A stretch of DNA of 8,501 bases from assembly GCA_012719255.1 (NCBI GenBank), contig JAAYAS010000353.1, positions 1-8,501 of the forward strand, in the 5' to 3' direction. The translations under genes were made by a program, and so were the position numbers. Positions 1 to 6,404 of this stretch are shown here, piece after piece (positions within the stretch are counted from its first letter, which is position 1; every line of letters starts with the position of its first letter). Below the pieces are notes generated by a model that saw only the letters and a program-made list of their open reading frames with translations, had not been told where the DNA came from and did not search any database. This stretch comes from Microbacteriaceae bacterium. GTDB taxonomy: Bacteria; Actinomycetota; Actinomycetes; Actinomycetales; Microbacteriaceae.

Positions 1-659
1 CTGCTCTCGTTCGCGACGCTGCTGCTCGCCGGCACGGGGCTCCTCGACGATGCGCGGACCCTGCTCGACGAGGCCGAGCCGCTGCTGCCGGAGGGCGATC
101 GGCCGCTCTCGGCCCCCGGGGCTCTTCTGCACCGTCGCCGTCGACGTCGCGCTGCGCACCGGCGATTGGGACCGGGCGCGCCGGCTCATCGGCGCCGCGA
201 TGCCGAAGGTGAACGACGGCTACGCGATGTCGAGCCGGGCCGTGCTGACGGCCCAGGCCGCCTGGCTCGCGGCGATGTCGGGCGATCTCGAGCGGGCCCG
301 CTGCTGCGCCGACATGGCCGAGGCCGCCGATCGGCAGCGCTGGCGGGTGCACGGCGGCGCTCGCGGCGTACGAGCGCGCGGCCGAGCAGTTCTCCCGCCT
401 CGGCGCGCTCGGCATGCTCGCCGAGTGCCGCCAGGCGGCCGCCGCGGCCGAGCGCCGTCACGCCGATCGGCTCGCCTCGCTGAGCGAGCGCGAGCGGGAG
501 ATCGCCGCGCTGATCGCCGACCGGTGCACGAACAAGGAGATCGCGGTCCGGCTCGGCATCGGCGCGTCGACGGTCGCCTTCCACGTGTCGAACCTGCTCG
601 CGAAGCTGCACCTGCGCTCGCGCGCCGACCTCGCGGCGGCGCTCCCCGCCGCCGGGTGA
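1..659 (+). pseudogene. LuxR-family (LAL/MalT-like) transcriptional regulator, 3' part, frame broken twice
   Basis: The C-terminal part is a clear LuxR-type helix-turn-helix in frame 3 from about 480 to the TGA at 657-659, with LSEREREIAALIA, then TNKEIAVRLGIGASTVAFHV and a final KLHLRSRADLAAAL. Upstream is an alanine/leucine-rich helical region typical of the TPR-like part of large LAL regulators. This region is not in one frame. Frame 1 reads well to about 117 (DDARTLLDEAEPLLPEGD), frame 2 from about 122 to 346 (VAVDVALRTGDWDRARRLI, then MSGDLERARCCADMAEAADR), and frame 3 from about 348 (AALAAYERAAEQFSRLGAL). Removing one G from the run at 118-121 and one G from 345-347 restores a continuous protein. 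The gene enters from beyond the left edge, so any ATPase domain is not visible. An ATG at 414 could still give an 81-residue HTH-only peptide. It is either a decaying gene or one carrying two sequencing errors. Confidence 0.75.
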
Positions 660-683
660 GCGCCGGCCCCTACACGCCGGCGC
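660..683. terminator. Bidirectional hairpin between convergent LuxR remnant and IclR gene
   Basis: A perfect 8-bp inverted repeat, GCGCCGGC (660-667) and GCCGGCGC (676-683), is separated by an 8-nt loop. It starts one base after the LuxR-remnant stop, and the IclR stop codon (670-672, minus strand) sits in the loop. The position between two convergent genes fits a shared terminator. There is no T-tract on either side, so it is not a classical intrinsic terminator. The pairing is seen directly and the function is inferred. Confidence 0.5.
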
Positions 684-1452
684 GCCGCAGCCGCGCGGTC
701 ACGCGCTCGGCGGCGCCGCGGAGGTCGTCGAGCGCCCGGCGGCGCTGCGCCTCGTCGAGCCGGGAGGCGAGCGCGACGATGCTGAGGGCGGCGACCGCCT
801 CGCCGCCGGCGTCGAAGATCGGTACGCCGATGCCGAGCACATCGCGGTCGACCTCGCCCTCCGAGACGGCGTAGCCGAGCTCGCGGATGCGGGCGAGCCG
901 GCCGAGCAGGTCGTCGACGTCGATGAGCGTGGCCGGGGTGAGCCGCTGCAGCGGCCGCGCGAGCAGCGACCGCAGCTCGTCCTCCGACCGCCAGGCGAGC
1001 AGCGCGAGCGCCGAGGCGCCGGCGTTCACCGGCATCTCGACGCCGGGCTCGTACGAGAGCCGCACGAACTGGCCGTACCACTCCTGCCGCTCGAGGCAGA
1101 CGACCGAGCCGCCGATGAGGGCGGTGAGCAGCACCGTCTGCCGGTGGTCGTCGGCGAGATCCTTCATCAGCGGCAGCGCGAGGTCGGACACGCCGTAGCT
1201 CTGCCGGGCGAGGCGCGCGAGGTCGAGCACCCGCATCCCGAGCCGCAGCGAGCCGTCGCTCGCCGACTCGAGGAACTGCTCGCGCACGAGCGACTGCAGG
1301 TAGCGGTAGGCCGACGAGCGCCCCATGCCGAGCTCGCGCTGCAGGTCGGCGACGGTGATCGTGAGCCGGTCGTCGGCGAACAGCCCGAGGATCTGCAGCG
1401 CGCGGTCGGCGGTGGTGTTGCTGCCGCTGCGGCGCGGCCGGTCTTCGCTCAT
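670..1452 (-). CDS. IclR-family transcriptional regulator
   Basis: A 260-residue protein of normal IclR length. Residues about 13-70 form the N-terminal winged helix-turn-helix (ADRALQILGLF, then ITVADLQRELGMGRSSAYRY). Residues about 85-255 form the effector-binding domain, with the typical stretches MPVNAGASALALLAW (140-154) and GYAVSEGEVDRDVLGIGVPI (193-212). IclR proteins commonly sit divergently from aromatic-catabolism operons and act as repressors or activators that respond to a pathway substrate or intermediate. This one is transcribed away from the hydroxylase operon, 110 bp from it, and probably controls both sides through the repeats at 1479-1513. No Shine-Dalgarno sequence precedes the ATG, and a TAnnnT hexamer ends six bases upstream, which would suit a leaderless mRNA. 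The family is certain. The ligand is unknown. Confidence 0.93.
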   Translation of the reverse strand: MSEDRPRRSGSNTTADRALQILGLFADDRLTITVADLQRELGMGRSSAYRYLQSLVREQFLESASDGSLRLGMRVLDLARLARQSYGVSDLALPLMKDLADDHRQTVLLTALIGGSVVCLERQEWYGQFVRLSYEPGVEMPVNAGASALALLAWRSEDELRSLLARPLQRLTPATLIDVDDLLGRLARIRELGYAVSEGEVDRDVLGIGVPIFDAGGEAVAALSIVALASRLDEAQRRRALDDLRGAAERVTARLRRAGV

Positions 1453-1458
1453 GCGACG

Positions 1459-1464
1459 AGCGTA
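1459..1464 (-). promoter_or_regulatory. Possible -10 element for a leaderless IclR transcript
   Basis: On the minus strand the hexamer TACGCT (complement of 1459-1464) fits the actinobacterial -10 consensus TAnnnT and ends six bases before the IclR ATG, which has no ribosome-binding site. That spacing is what leaderless actinobacterial genes show. No convincing -35 box was found, and a TAnnnT match is frequent by chance, so this is only suggestive. Confidence 0.3.
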
Positions 1465-1478
1465 CGCGAAGTGTCCCG

Positions 1479-1513
1479 CAATTCGGTACTCGGGGCCTTC
1501 AATTCGGGACTCG
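1479..1513. promoter_or_regulatory. Two 14-bp direct repeats, likely IclR operator
   Basis: CAATTCGGTACTCG (1479-1492) and CAATTCGGGACTCG (1500-1513) match at 13 of 14 positions and are offset by 21 bp, two helical turns, so both lie on the same face of the DNA. The left copy overlaps an imperfect palindrome, GTCCCG (1473-1478) and CGGTAC (1484-1489). The right copy ends in CGGGAC, the inverse of that left arm. They occupy the middle of the 110-bp region between the divergent IclR gene and the hydroxylase operon. The repeats are seen directly. Binding by the neighbouring IclR protein is inferred from position and from the habit of IclR dimers or tetramers of binding paired sites. Confidence 0.55.
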
Positions 1514-1562
1514 ACCCCGGCATGCTGACTGCATCACCCCCACGAGTCGACGGAGACCGAGC

Positions 1563-3188
1563 ATGACCCCACCGAACGAGCGCACCGCCGACCGCGACGA
1601 CGCGGTCGAGCGCGCCGACGTCGTCGTCGTCGGCGCCGGGCCGGTCGGCCTCACGGCCGCGCTGCTCCTCACCGCCGCCGGCGCGAGCGTGCTCGTGCTC
1701 GAGCGCAACCCCGGCACGAGCGACGAGCCGAAGGCGATCTCGATCGACGACGAGGCGCTGCGCACCTACGCGCAGGCCGGCGTCGGCGACCGCATCCTCT
1801 CGATCATCGTGCCGGGCACCGGCACCCGCTACTACGGCGCCGACGGCGAGCCGGTGATGCAGGCCGGCGCCGCCGTGCCCTTCCGCCTCGGCTACCCGTT
1901 CAAGAACCCGTTCGCGCAGCCCGAGCTCGAACGACTGCTGCTCGAGGCGCTCCTCGAGCGGCCCGGCGCCCGCGTCGAGTTCGGCGCGACGGTGACCGGC
2001 ATCGTCACCGACGACGAGGGCGCCCGCGTCGAGTACTCGCAGGGCGGCGCGACGCACCGCGCCGAGGCGCGCTTCGCGATCGGCGCCGACGGCGGCCGCT
2101 CGACGGTGCGCCAGCGCCTCGGCATCGGCATGACCGGCCGCGCCTACGACGAGCCGTGGCTCGTCATCGACGCGCTGCGCGACCACCACAGCGAGCGCTA
2201 CGGGATGCACCACGGCGACCCGAGCCGCCCGCACGTCATCGTGCCGGGCCTGCAGGGCCGCTGCCGCTACGAGTTCCTGCTGCACCCCGGCGAGGGCGAG
2301 CCCGGCGCCGAGCCCTCGCTCGAGCTCATGCGCGAGGTGCTCGCGCCCTACCGCGAGCTCGAGGCCGACGACGTCGAGCGGGCGGTCGTCTACCGCTTCA
2401 ACGGCCTCATCGCCGACCGTTGGCGGTCCGGCAGCGCCTTCCTCGCCGGCGACGCCGCCCACATGATGCCGCCGTTCGCCGGCCAGGGCCTCAACTCGGG
2501 CGTCCGCGACGTCGCGAACCTCTGCTGGAAGCTCATCGCCGTGCTCCGGGGCCGCGCCCCCTTCGCGACGCTCGACAGCTACCAGGCCGAGCGCTACGAC
2601 CACGCGCTCGCGATCATCCGCCTCTCGGAGCGCCTCGGCCGGGTCGTGATGACCACCTCGACGCGGCTCGCCGAGTTCCGCGACCGCCGCATCCGCGCCG
2701 CCGTCGCGACCGAGGAGGGCCGCGACTGGTTCGAGAAGATGCGGTTCCGCCCGATCGCCCGCTTCGTCGAGGGCCTCGTCGCCGACGTCGACGACGGCGA
2801 CGGCGCGCGGCACGAGCTCGTCGGCCGCCAGCTCGGCCAGCCGATCGCGTTCGACACCGCCGCCGGCGCGATGCGGCGCCTCGACGCCGCGACCGGGCAC
2901 GGCTGGCGGCTGTTCGCCGTCGACCTCGTCGACGAGCCCTGGCCCGACGCGCTCGTCGAGCTCGCCGAGCGCGCCGGCGCCGGCCGCTTCGAGGTGCCGC
3001 TGCGGGAGGTCTTCGTCGACGACCCGCAGGCCCCCGCCCTCATCGACCTCGACGGCCGCCTCGCCGACGAGTTCGGCCCCCTCCGCGGGCGCTACGCGCT
3101 CGTGCGCCCCGACCACGTGATCGCCGCCGTGTGGCGGCCCGAGCGGACCGACGACGCGCTCACCGCCGTGCGCGCCTGGTTCGCCTGA
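1563..3188 (+). CDS. MhpA-like FAD-dependent aromatic hydroxylase
   Basis: A 541-residue group A flavoprotein monooxygenase that would hydroxylate a phenolic ring using NAD(P)H and O2. The FAD Rossmann motif is VVVVGAGPVGLTAALLL with GxGxxG at residues 24-29 and the ribose-binding acid E47. The DG motif is IGADGGRSTVRQRLGI (D176-G177), and the GD motif is FLAGDAAHMMPPFAGQGLN with G296-D297. The last ~100 residues look like the thioredoxin-like tail of the MhpA/PheA group (RYALVRPDHVIAAVW). Its length is close to that of E. coli MhpA (3-(3-hydroxyphenyl)propionate hydroxylase). The start is supported by GGAG at 1552-1555, seven bases before the ATG. It is the first gene of the operon, followed after 29 bp by the ring-cleavage dioxygenase, so its product is probably a vicinal diol. 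The class is firm. The substrate is not: phenylpropanoid, resorcinol-type and flavonoid rings are all used by relatives. Confidence 0.92.
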   Translation: MTPPNERTADRDDAVERADVVVVGAGPVGLTAALLLTAAGASVLVLERNPGTSDEPKAISIDDEALRTYAQAGVGDRILSIIVPGTGTRYYGADGEPVMQAGAAVPFRLGYPFKNPFAQPELERLLLEALLERPGARVEFGATVTGIVTDDEGARVEYSQGGATHRAEARFAIGADGGRSTVRQRLGIGMTGRAYDEPWLVIDALRDHHSERYGMHHGDPSRPHVIVPGLQGRCRYEFLLHPGEGEPGAEPSLELMREVLAPYRELEADDVERAVVYRFNGLIADRWRSGSAFLAGDAAHMMPPFAGQGLNSGVRDVANLCWKLIAVLRGRAPFATLDSYQAERYDHALAIIRLSERLGRVVMTTSTRLAEFRDRRIRAAVATEEGRDWFEKMRFRPIARFVEGLVADVDDGDGARHELVGRQLGQPIAFDTAAGAMRRLDAATGHGWRLFAVDLVDEPWPDALVELAERAGAGRFEVPLREVFVDDPQAPALIDLDGRLADEFGPLRGRYALVRPDHVIAAVWRPERTDDALTAVRAWFA

Positions 3189-3217
3189 CCCCAGCACCCC
3201 CAGAACGGAGACCCCCA

Positions 3218-4168
3218 GTGACCACCACCGACACCGCCACCGCCCCCGCCGAGAACCGGCTCGTCCTGCGCGAGTCGGGCGCCGCCGGCGCCCTGCGCAG
3301 CACCGCCGTCTCGCACATCGGCTTCCGGGTGCCCGACCTCGACGCCGCCGAGCGCTTCTACGGCCGCGTGCTCGGGATGCGCGTGCACGACCGCCTCGAC
3401 GACGGCCGCGTGCGCCTCGGCTGGGGCGCCGGCCACCACGTGATCGAGCTGCGCGAGGGCGAGCAGGGCCTCGCCCACTACGGCTTCGAGGTGCGCGACG
3501 AGCAGGGCATCGCCGGCATCCGAGAGCGCCTCGAGGCCGCCGGCCACGAGGTCGCCGAGCTCGACCCCTCGTACCTCGACGAGGCGCTCGGCGCCGCCGA
3601 GGGCATCGTCGTCGTCGACCCCGACGGCACCCCGGTGCACTTCCACACCGAGGTCGCCCGCCAGGGCGAGAACGCCGCCGACACCGGCCGCCGCCCGATC
3701 AAGTTCCAGCACACCACGCTCGGCACCGTCGACGTGCAGCCCTTCGTCGACTTCTTCGTCGCCACCATCGGCTTCCGCATCAGCGACCAGCTCGCCGACG
3801 GCCGCTTCATGTGGCTGCGCAGCGACAAGGACCACCACACGCTCGCCGTCGTCGAGGTCGGCAAGGCCGGCGACATCGACCACTACTCGTACGACCTCGC
3901 CGAGTGGGGCGACTTCAAGGCCTGGTGCGACCGGCTCACCGAGCTCGACGTTCCCGTGCAGTGGGGCCCCGGCCGCCACGGCCCCGGCAACAACCTCTTC
4001 GTGTTCTTCGACGACCCGGCCGGCAACCACATCGAGCTCTCGGCCGAGATGGAGAAGTTCTACGACGACAACGTCGTCTACACCCCCCGCCGCTGGGACC
4101 CGACCCCGAAGTCGGTGAACCTCTGGGGCGGCCAGACGCCCCGCTGGCGCAAGACCAGCGAGCAGTAG
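3218..4168 (+). CDS. VOC-family extradiol ring-cleavage dioxygenase (catechol 2,3-dioxygenase type)
   Basis: A 316-residue two-domain type I extradiol dioxygenase that would open a catecholic ring next to the diol using Fe(II) and O2. The N-terminal VOC module spans about 30-145 (VSHIGFRVPDLDAAERFYG) and the catalytic C-terminal module about 162-275 (FQHTTLGTVDVQPFVDFFV). The expected 2-His-1-carboxylate set is H165 (QHTTLG), H222 (DIDHYSYD) and E273 (GNHIELSAE). H206/H207 in DKDHHTLAVVE is well placed for the second-shell acid-base histidine. The start is GTG 3218, preceded by CGGAG (3206-3210) with seven bases of spacing. The frame is open far upstream to 2156, but that part overlaps the hydroxylase gene and reads as arginine/proline-rich junk. 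The N-module keeps three histidines (33, 87, 141) at ligand-equivalent positions. The natural substrate is unknown; it is presumably the diol or triol made by the upstream hydroxylase. Confidence 0.9.
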   Translation: MTTTDTATAPAENRLVLRESGAAGALRSTAVSHIGFRVPDLDAAERFYGRVLGMRVHDRLDDGRVRLGWGAGHHVIELREGEQGLAHYGFEVRDEQGIAGIRERLEAAGHEVAELDPSYLDEALGAAEGIVVVDPDGTPVHFHTEVARQGENAADTGRRPIKFQHTTLGTVDVQPFVDFFVATIGFRISDQLADGRFMWLRSDKDHHTLAVVEVGKAGDIDHYSYDLAEWGDFKAWCDRLTELDVPVQWGPGRHGPGNNLFVFFDDPAGNHIELSAEMEKFYDDNVVYTPRRWDPTPKSVNLWGGQTPRWRKTSEQ

Positions 4169-4222
4169 CCGCCCGCCCGCATCCCCGACCCGCAACCGCC
4201 AAGTAAGGAAGCCCCGCATCCC

Positions 4223-5065
4223 ATGCCCTACATCAGCTGCATCCTCGCCGGCCGCCCGGTCGTCGCCGAGCTCGACGGCGACCGCGTCGTGCCCCTCGAC
4301 GGCCTCGCCGAGATCGGCGCGCAGACCCCCGGCGACGTGCTCGACCGCGCGACCCGCCGCCCCGAGCTCGCGGTGACCCTCGACGAGGTCGAGTTGCGCC
4401 CGGTCGTGCCGAACCCCGGCAAGATCTTCTGCGTCGGCCTCAACTACAAGGCGCACATCGAGGAGACGAAGCGCGAGCTGCCGACCTACCCGGTGCTCTT
4501 CCCGAAGTACGCCTCGTCGCTGATCGCGGCGGATGCGCCGATCCAGCTGCCGCCGGAGGGCGAGTACTACGACTACGAGGCCGAGCTCGCCGTGGTCATC
4601 GGCCGCGCCGGTCGCCGCATCCCCGAGGAGCGCGCCCTCGAGCACGTGCTCGGCTACACCGTCGCGAACGACGTCACGGTGCGCGACTACCAGTACAAGA
4701 CCCACCAGTGGCTGCAGGGCAAAGCGTGGGACGACTCGACCCCGCTCGGCCCGGCGCTCGTGCGCCCCGACGAGGTCGACCTCTCGAAGGCCCGCATCAC
4801 CACCGTGCTCAACGGCGAGGTGATGCAGGACTCCGACCTCTCGTACCTCATCTTCTCGATCGAGCGGCTCATCGCGACGGTCTCGGAGTTCACGACGCTG
4901 CAGCCCGGCGACGTCATCCTCACGGGCACGCCCGGCGGGGTCGGCTACCGCCGCGACCCGAAGGTCGTGCTGAAGCCCGGCGACGAGGTCGTCGTCGAGG
5001 TCGAGGGCGTCGGCGCGGTGCGCAACGTCTGCGTCGCCGAGCGCGTCGGCGACGCCGCCGAGTAG
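4223..5065 (+). CDS. Fumarylacetoacetate hydrolase (FAH)-family C-C hydrolase
   Basis: A 280-residue FAH-superfamily protein. The core begins near residue 65 (IFCVGLNYKAHIEE) after an N-terminal cap. Metal ligands are visible as E119 and E121 in YYDYEAELAVVIG and D150 in TVANDVTVRD, the same spacing as in human FAHD1 acylpyruvase. Further family blocks are LQGKAWDDSTPLGPALV and LQPGDVILTGTPGGVG. Members hydrolyse acylpyruvates, fumarylpyruvate or fumarylacetoacetate, or act as hydratases or decarboxylases in meta-cleavage pathways. It follows an extradiol dioxygenase and no alpha/beta-hydrolase is in view, so it probably splits the ring-opened 2,4-dioxo acid, releasing pyruvate or an acid. 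AAGGAAG (4205-4211) precedes the ATG with a rather long 11-base spacer. It lies 54 bp after the dioxygenase and eight bases before the MFS ATG. The family is certain; the reaction is inferred. Confidence 0.9.
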   Translation: MPYISCILAGRPVVAELDGDRVVPLDGLAEIGAQTPGDVLDRATRRPELAVTLDEVELRPVVPNPGKIFCVGLNYKAHIEETKRELPTYPVLFPKYASSLIAADAPIQLPPEGEYYDYEAELAVVIGRAGRRIPEERALEHVLGYTVANDVTVRDYQYKTHQWLQGKAWDDSTPLGPALVRPDEVDLSKARITTVLNGEVMQDSDLSYLIFSIERLIATVSEFTTLQPGDVILTGTPGGVGYRRDPKVVLKPGDEVVVEVEGVGAVRNVCVAERVGDAAE

Positions 5066-5073
5066 TGCGGGGG

Positions 5074-6273
5074 ATGCGCGCCGACGATACGACCGCAGGG
5101 CCGGCAGGAGCACCGCGAGGGCTCGTGCCGGCCCTCGGCCTGCTCAGCAGCATGGGCCCGCTGTCGATCGCGGTGTACGTGCCGGCGCTGCCGGGGCTCA
5201 TCGGCGACCTCGGCGCGAGCGACTCGGCCGGGCAGCTCACGCTCGGCGCGTTCACCTTCGGCATCGCGGCCGGGCAGCTGCTGCTCGGCCCGCTCAGCGA
5301 CCGCTTCGGGCGACGGTCGATCCTGCTGCTCGGCATCGTGCTCTACATCGCGATGTCGATCGCCTGCGCGCTCGCGCCGACGGTGGGCGTGCTCATCGGC
5401 GCCCGCTTCGCGCACGGTATCGCGGGCTCGGCCGGCATCGTCGTGTCGCGCGCGGTGATCCGCGACACGATGTTCGGGGATGCGGCCGCGCGCGCCTTCG
5501 CGCTGTTCGGAGCGGTGATCGGCATCGCGCCGGTGGTGGCGCCCCTGCTCGGCGCGCTGCTGCTGCGGTGGACCGATTGGCGGGGCGTGTTCGCGGCGAT
5601 GGCGGTGATCGGCGGCGGGATGCTGCTCGTCGCGCTGCGCGCCGTGCCCGAGACGCTCGCCGCCGAGCAGCGCACGCCCGCGGGGCCGCGCTCGCAGGCC
5701 GCGGCGATCGGCCGGGTGCTGTCGAACGGCGCGTTCGTCGCCTACGTGCTCGTGCTCTCGCTCGCCTCGCTCGGGCTGTTCGCCTACGTGTCGATGAGCC
5801 CGATCGTGCTGCAGCACGAGCACGGCTTCGACGAGCAGATGTTCGCGCTCGTGTTCGCGGTGAACGGCGCGGGCGTGCTCGTCGGCTCGCTGCTGAGCCG
5901 CGCCTTCACCGGGCGGCTGTCGGCGGCGCGGCTCGCGGTGATCGGCATCGGCACCGGCGCCGTCGGTGCGGTGGGGCTGCTCGTGGCGGCGCTCGTCGAG
6001 GCGCCGCTGCCGTTCGTGCTCGCGGCGCTGTTCGTCGCGGTGCTCGTGCACGGCGCGAACATCGGCAACCTCACCGGGCTCGCGATGACCGCGATCCGGC
6101 GCGACGCCGGCGTCGCCTCGGCGGTGCTCGGGGCGGTGCAGATGTCGATGGGCGCGTTCGTGCCGCCGCTCGCCTCGGCGGGCGGGGCGACGGCGCTCGT
6201 GATGGGCATCACGATGTCGGCGGGCCTCGTCGGCGCGCTCGTGCTGCTGCTCGTGATCCGCCGGCGGGCCTGA
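5074..6273 (+). CDS. MFS transporter, Bcr/CflA drug-resistance type
   Basis: A 399-residue, very hydrophobic protein with about 12 membrane segments. Features of the Bcr/CflA branch of the major facilitator superfamily are YVPALPGLIGDLG (35-47), MFS motif A GPLSDRFGRR (72-81), SRAVIRDTMFG (125-135), IAPVVAPLLGALLL (151-164) and, in the second half, ASAVLGAVQMSMGAF (348-362). Bcr/CflA proteins are usually proton-coupled exporters. In a catabolic operon the role may be uptake of the aromatic substrate or export of a toxic intermediate. The acidic residue usually found in helix 1 just before the YLPALP-like motif is replaced by A33. An alternative start, GTG 5065, overlaps the FAH stop as TAGTG and would allow translational coupling. 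ATG 5074 has a G-run directly in front but no well-spaced ribosome-binding site. Either start puts it in the same operon. Confidence 0.88.
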   Translation: MRADDTTAGPAGAPRGLVPALGLLSSMGPLSIAVYVPALPGLIGDLGASDSAGQLTLGAFTFGIAAGQLLLGPLSDRFGRRSILLLGIVLYIAMSIACALAPTVGVLIGARFAHGIAGSAGIVVSRAVIRDTMFGDAAARAFALFGAVIGIAPVVAPLLGALLLRWTDWRGVFAAMAVIGGGMLLVALRAVPETLAAEQRTPAGPRSQAAAIGRVLSNGAFVAYVLVLSLASLGLFAYVSMSPIVLQHEHGFDEQMFALVFAVNGAGVLVGSLLSRAFTGRLSAARLAVIGIGTGAVGAVGLLVAALVEAPLPFVLAALFVAVLVHGANIGNLTGLAMTAIRRDAGVASAVLGAVQMSMGAFVPPLASAGGATALVMGITMSAGLVGALVLLLVIRRRA

Positions 6274-6293
6274 TCGCCGCGATCGGCCCGCCG
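6262..6293 (+). terminator. Strong hairpin across the MFS stop codon
   Basis: CGGCGGGCC (6262-6270) pairs perfectly with GGCCCGCCG (6285-6293). Inside it, GATCG (6272-6276) pairs with CGATC (6280-6284) around a 3-nt loop, leaving only T6271 bulged. This 14-bp GC-rich stem contains the MFS stop codon and separates it from the promoter region of the CoA-transferase genes. There is no T-tract, as is common for actinobacterial terminators, so some read-through is possible. Confidence 0.6.
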
Positions 6294-6319
6294 TGCGGAA
6301 CGCCCATGGTGCAAACGTG

Positions 6320-6355
6320 CAAGAAAATGTATTCTTGAGGAACTCTGCACTATTG
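6320..6355 (+). promoter_or_regulatory. AT-rich promoter/operator region upstream of the CoA-transferase genes
   Basis: In an otherwise extremely GC-rich window this stretch is markedly AT-rich. It holds a perfect inverted repeat, CAAGAA (6320-6325) and TTCTTG (6332-6337), with a 6-bp spacer. It also holds the 10-mer TGCACTATTG (6346-6355), which ends 49 bases before the ATG at 6405. The same 10-mer occurs before the HpaB-like gene at 7805-7814. The 10-mer contains TATTGA, a rough -10-like hexamer. No standard -35 box is evident. Sequence facts are direct; promoter or operator function is inferred. Confidence 0.55.
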
Positions 6356-6404
6356 ACGCGGGCACGGCGATGACGCCGGCGCCGCGGCCGAAGGGTGGTC
6401 CTGC

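Noticed and set aside
1522..1534. Small dyad ATGC-TGACT-GCAT before the hydroxylase start
   Set aside because: Arms of four bases are expected by chance in a window of this size, and it does not match the stronger repeats nearby.
1491..1562. Search for a standard -35/-10 promoter for the hydroxylase operon
   Set aside because: Only weak candidates (TTCAAT, 17 bp, CATGCT) were seen; not strong enough to annotate.
1449..3197. Long open frame of 582 codons on the minus strand opposite the FAD hydroxylase
   Set aside because: It is a mirror of a GC-rich gene: low complexity (His, Asp, Ala, Arg, Val rich), no recognisable domain, and fully antisense to a protein with clear FAD motifs.
2156..3217. 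Upstream extension of the dioxygenase frame back to an ATG at 2156
   Set aside because: The extension overlaps the hydroxylase gene in another frame and encodes only Arg/Pro/Ala-rich sequence. GTG 3218 with CGGAG upstream is the sensible start.
3092..5113. 673-codon minus-strand frame opposite the dioxygenase and FAH genes
   Set aside because: It spans two recognisable plus-strand genes and their gap and is rich in repeated Val/Asp/Glu/Arg patterns produced by antisense reading of GC-rich codons.
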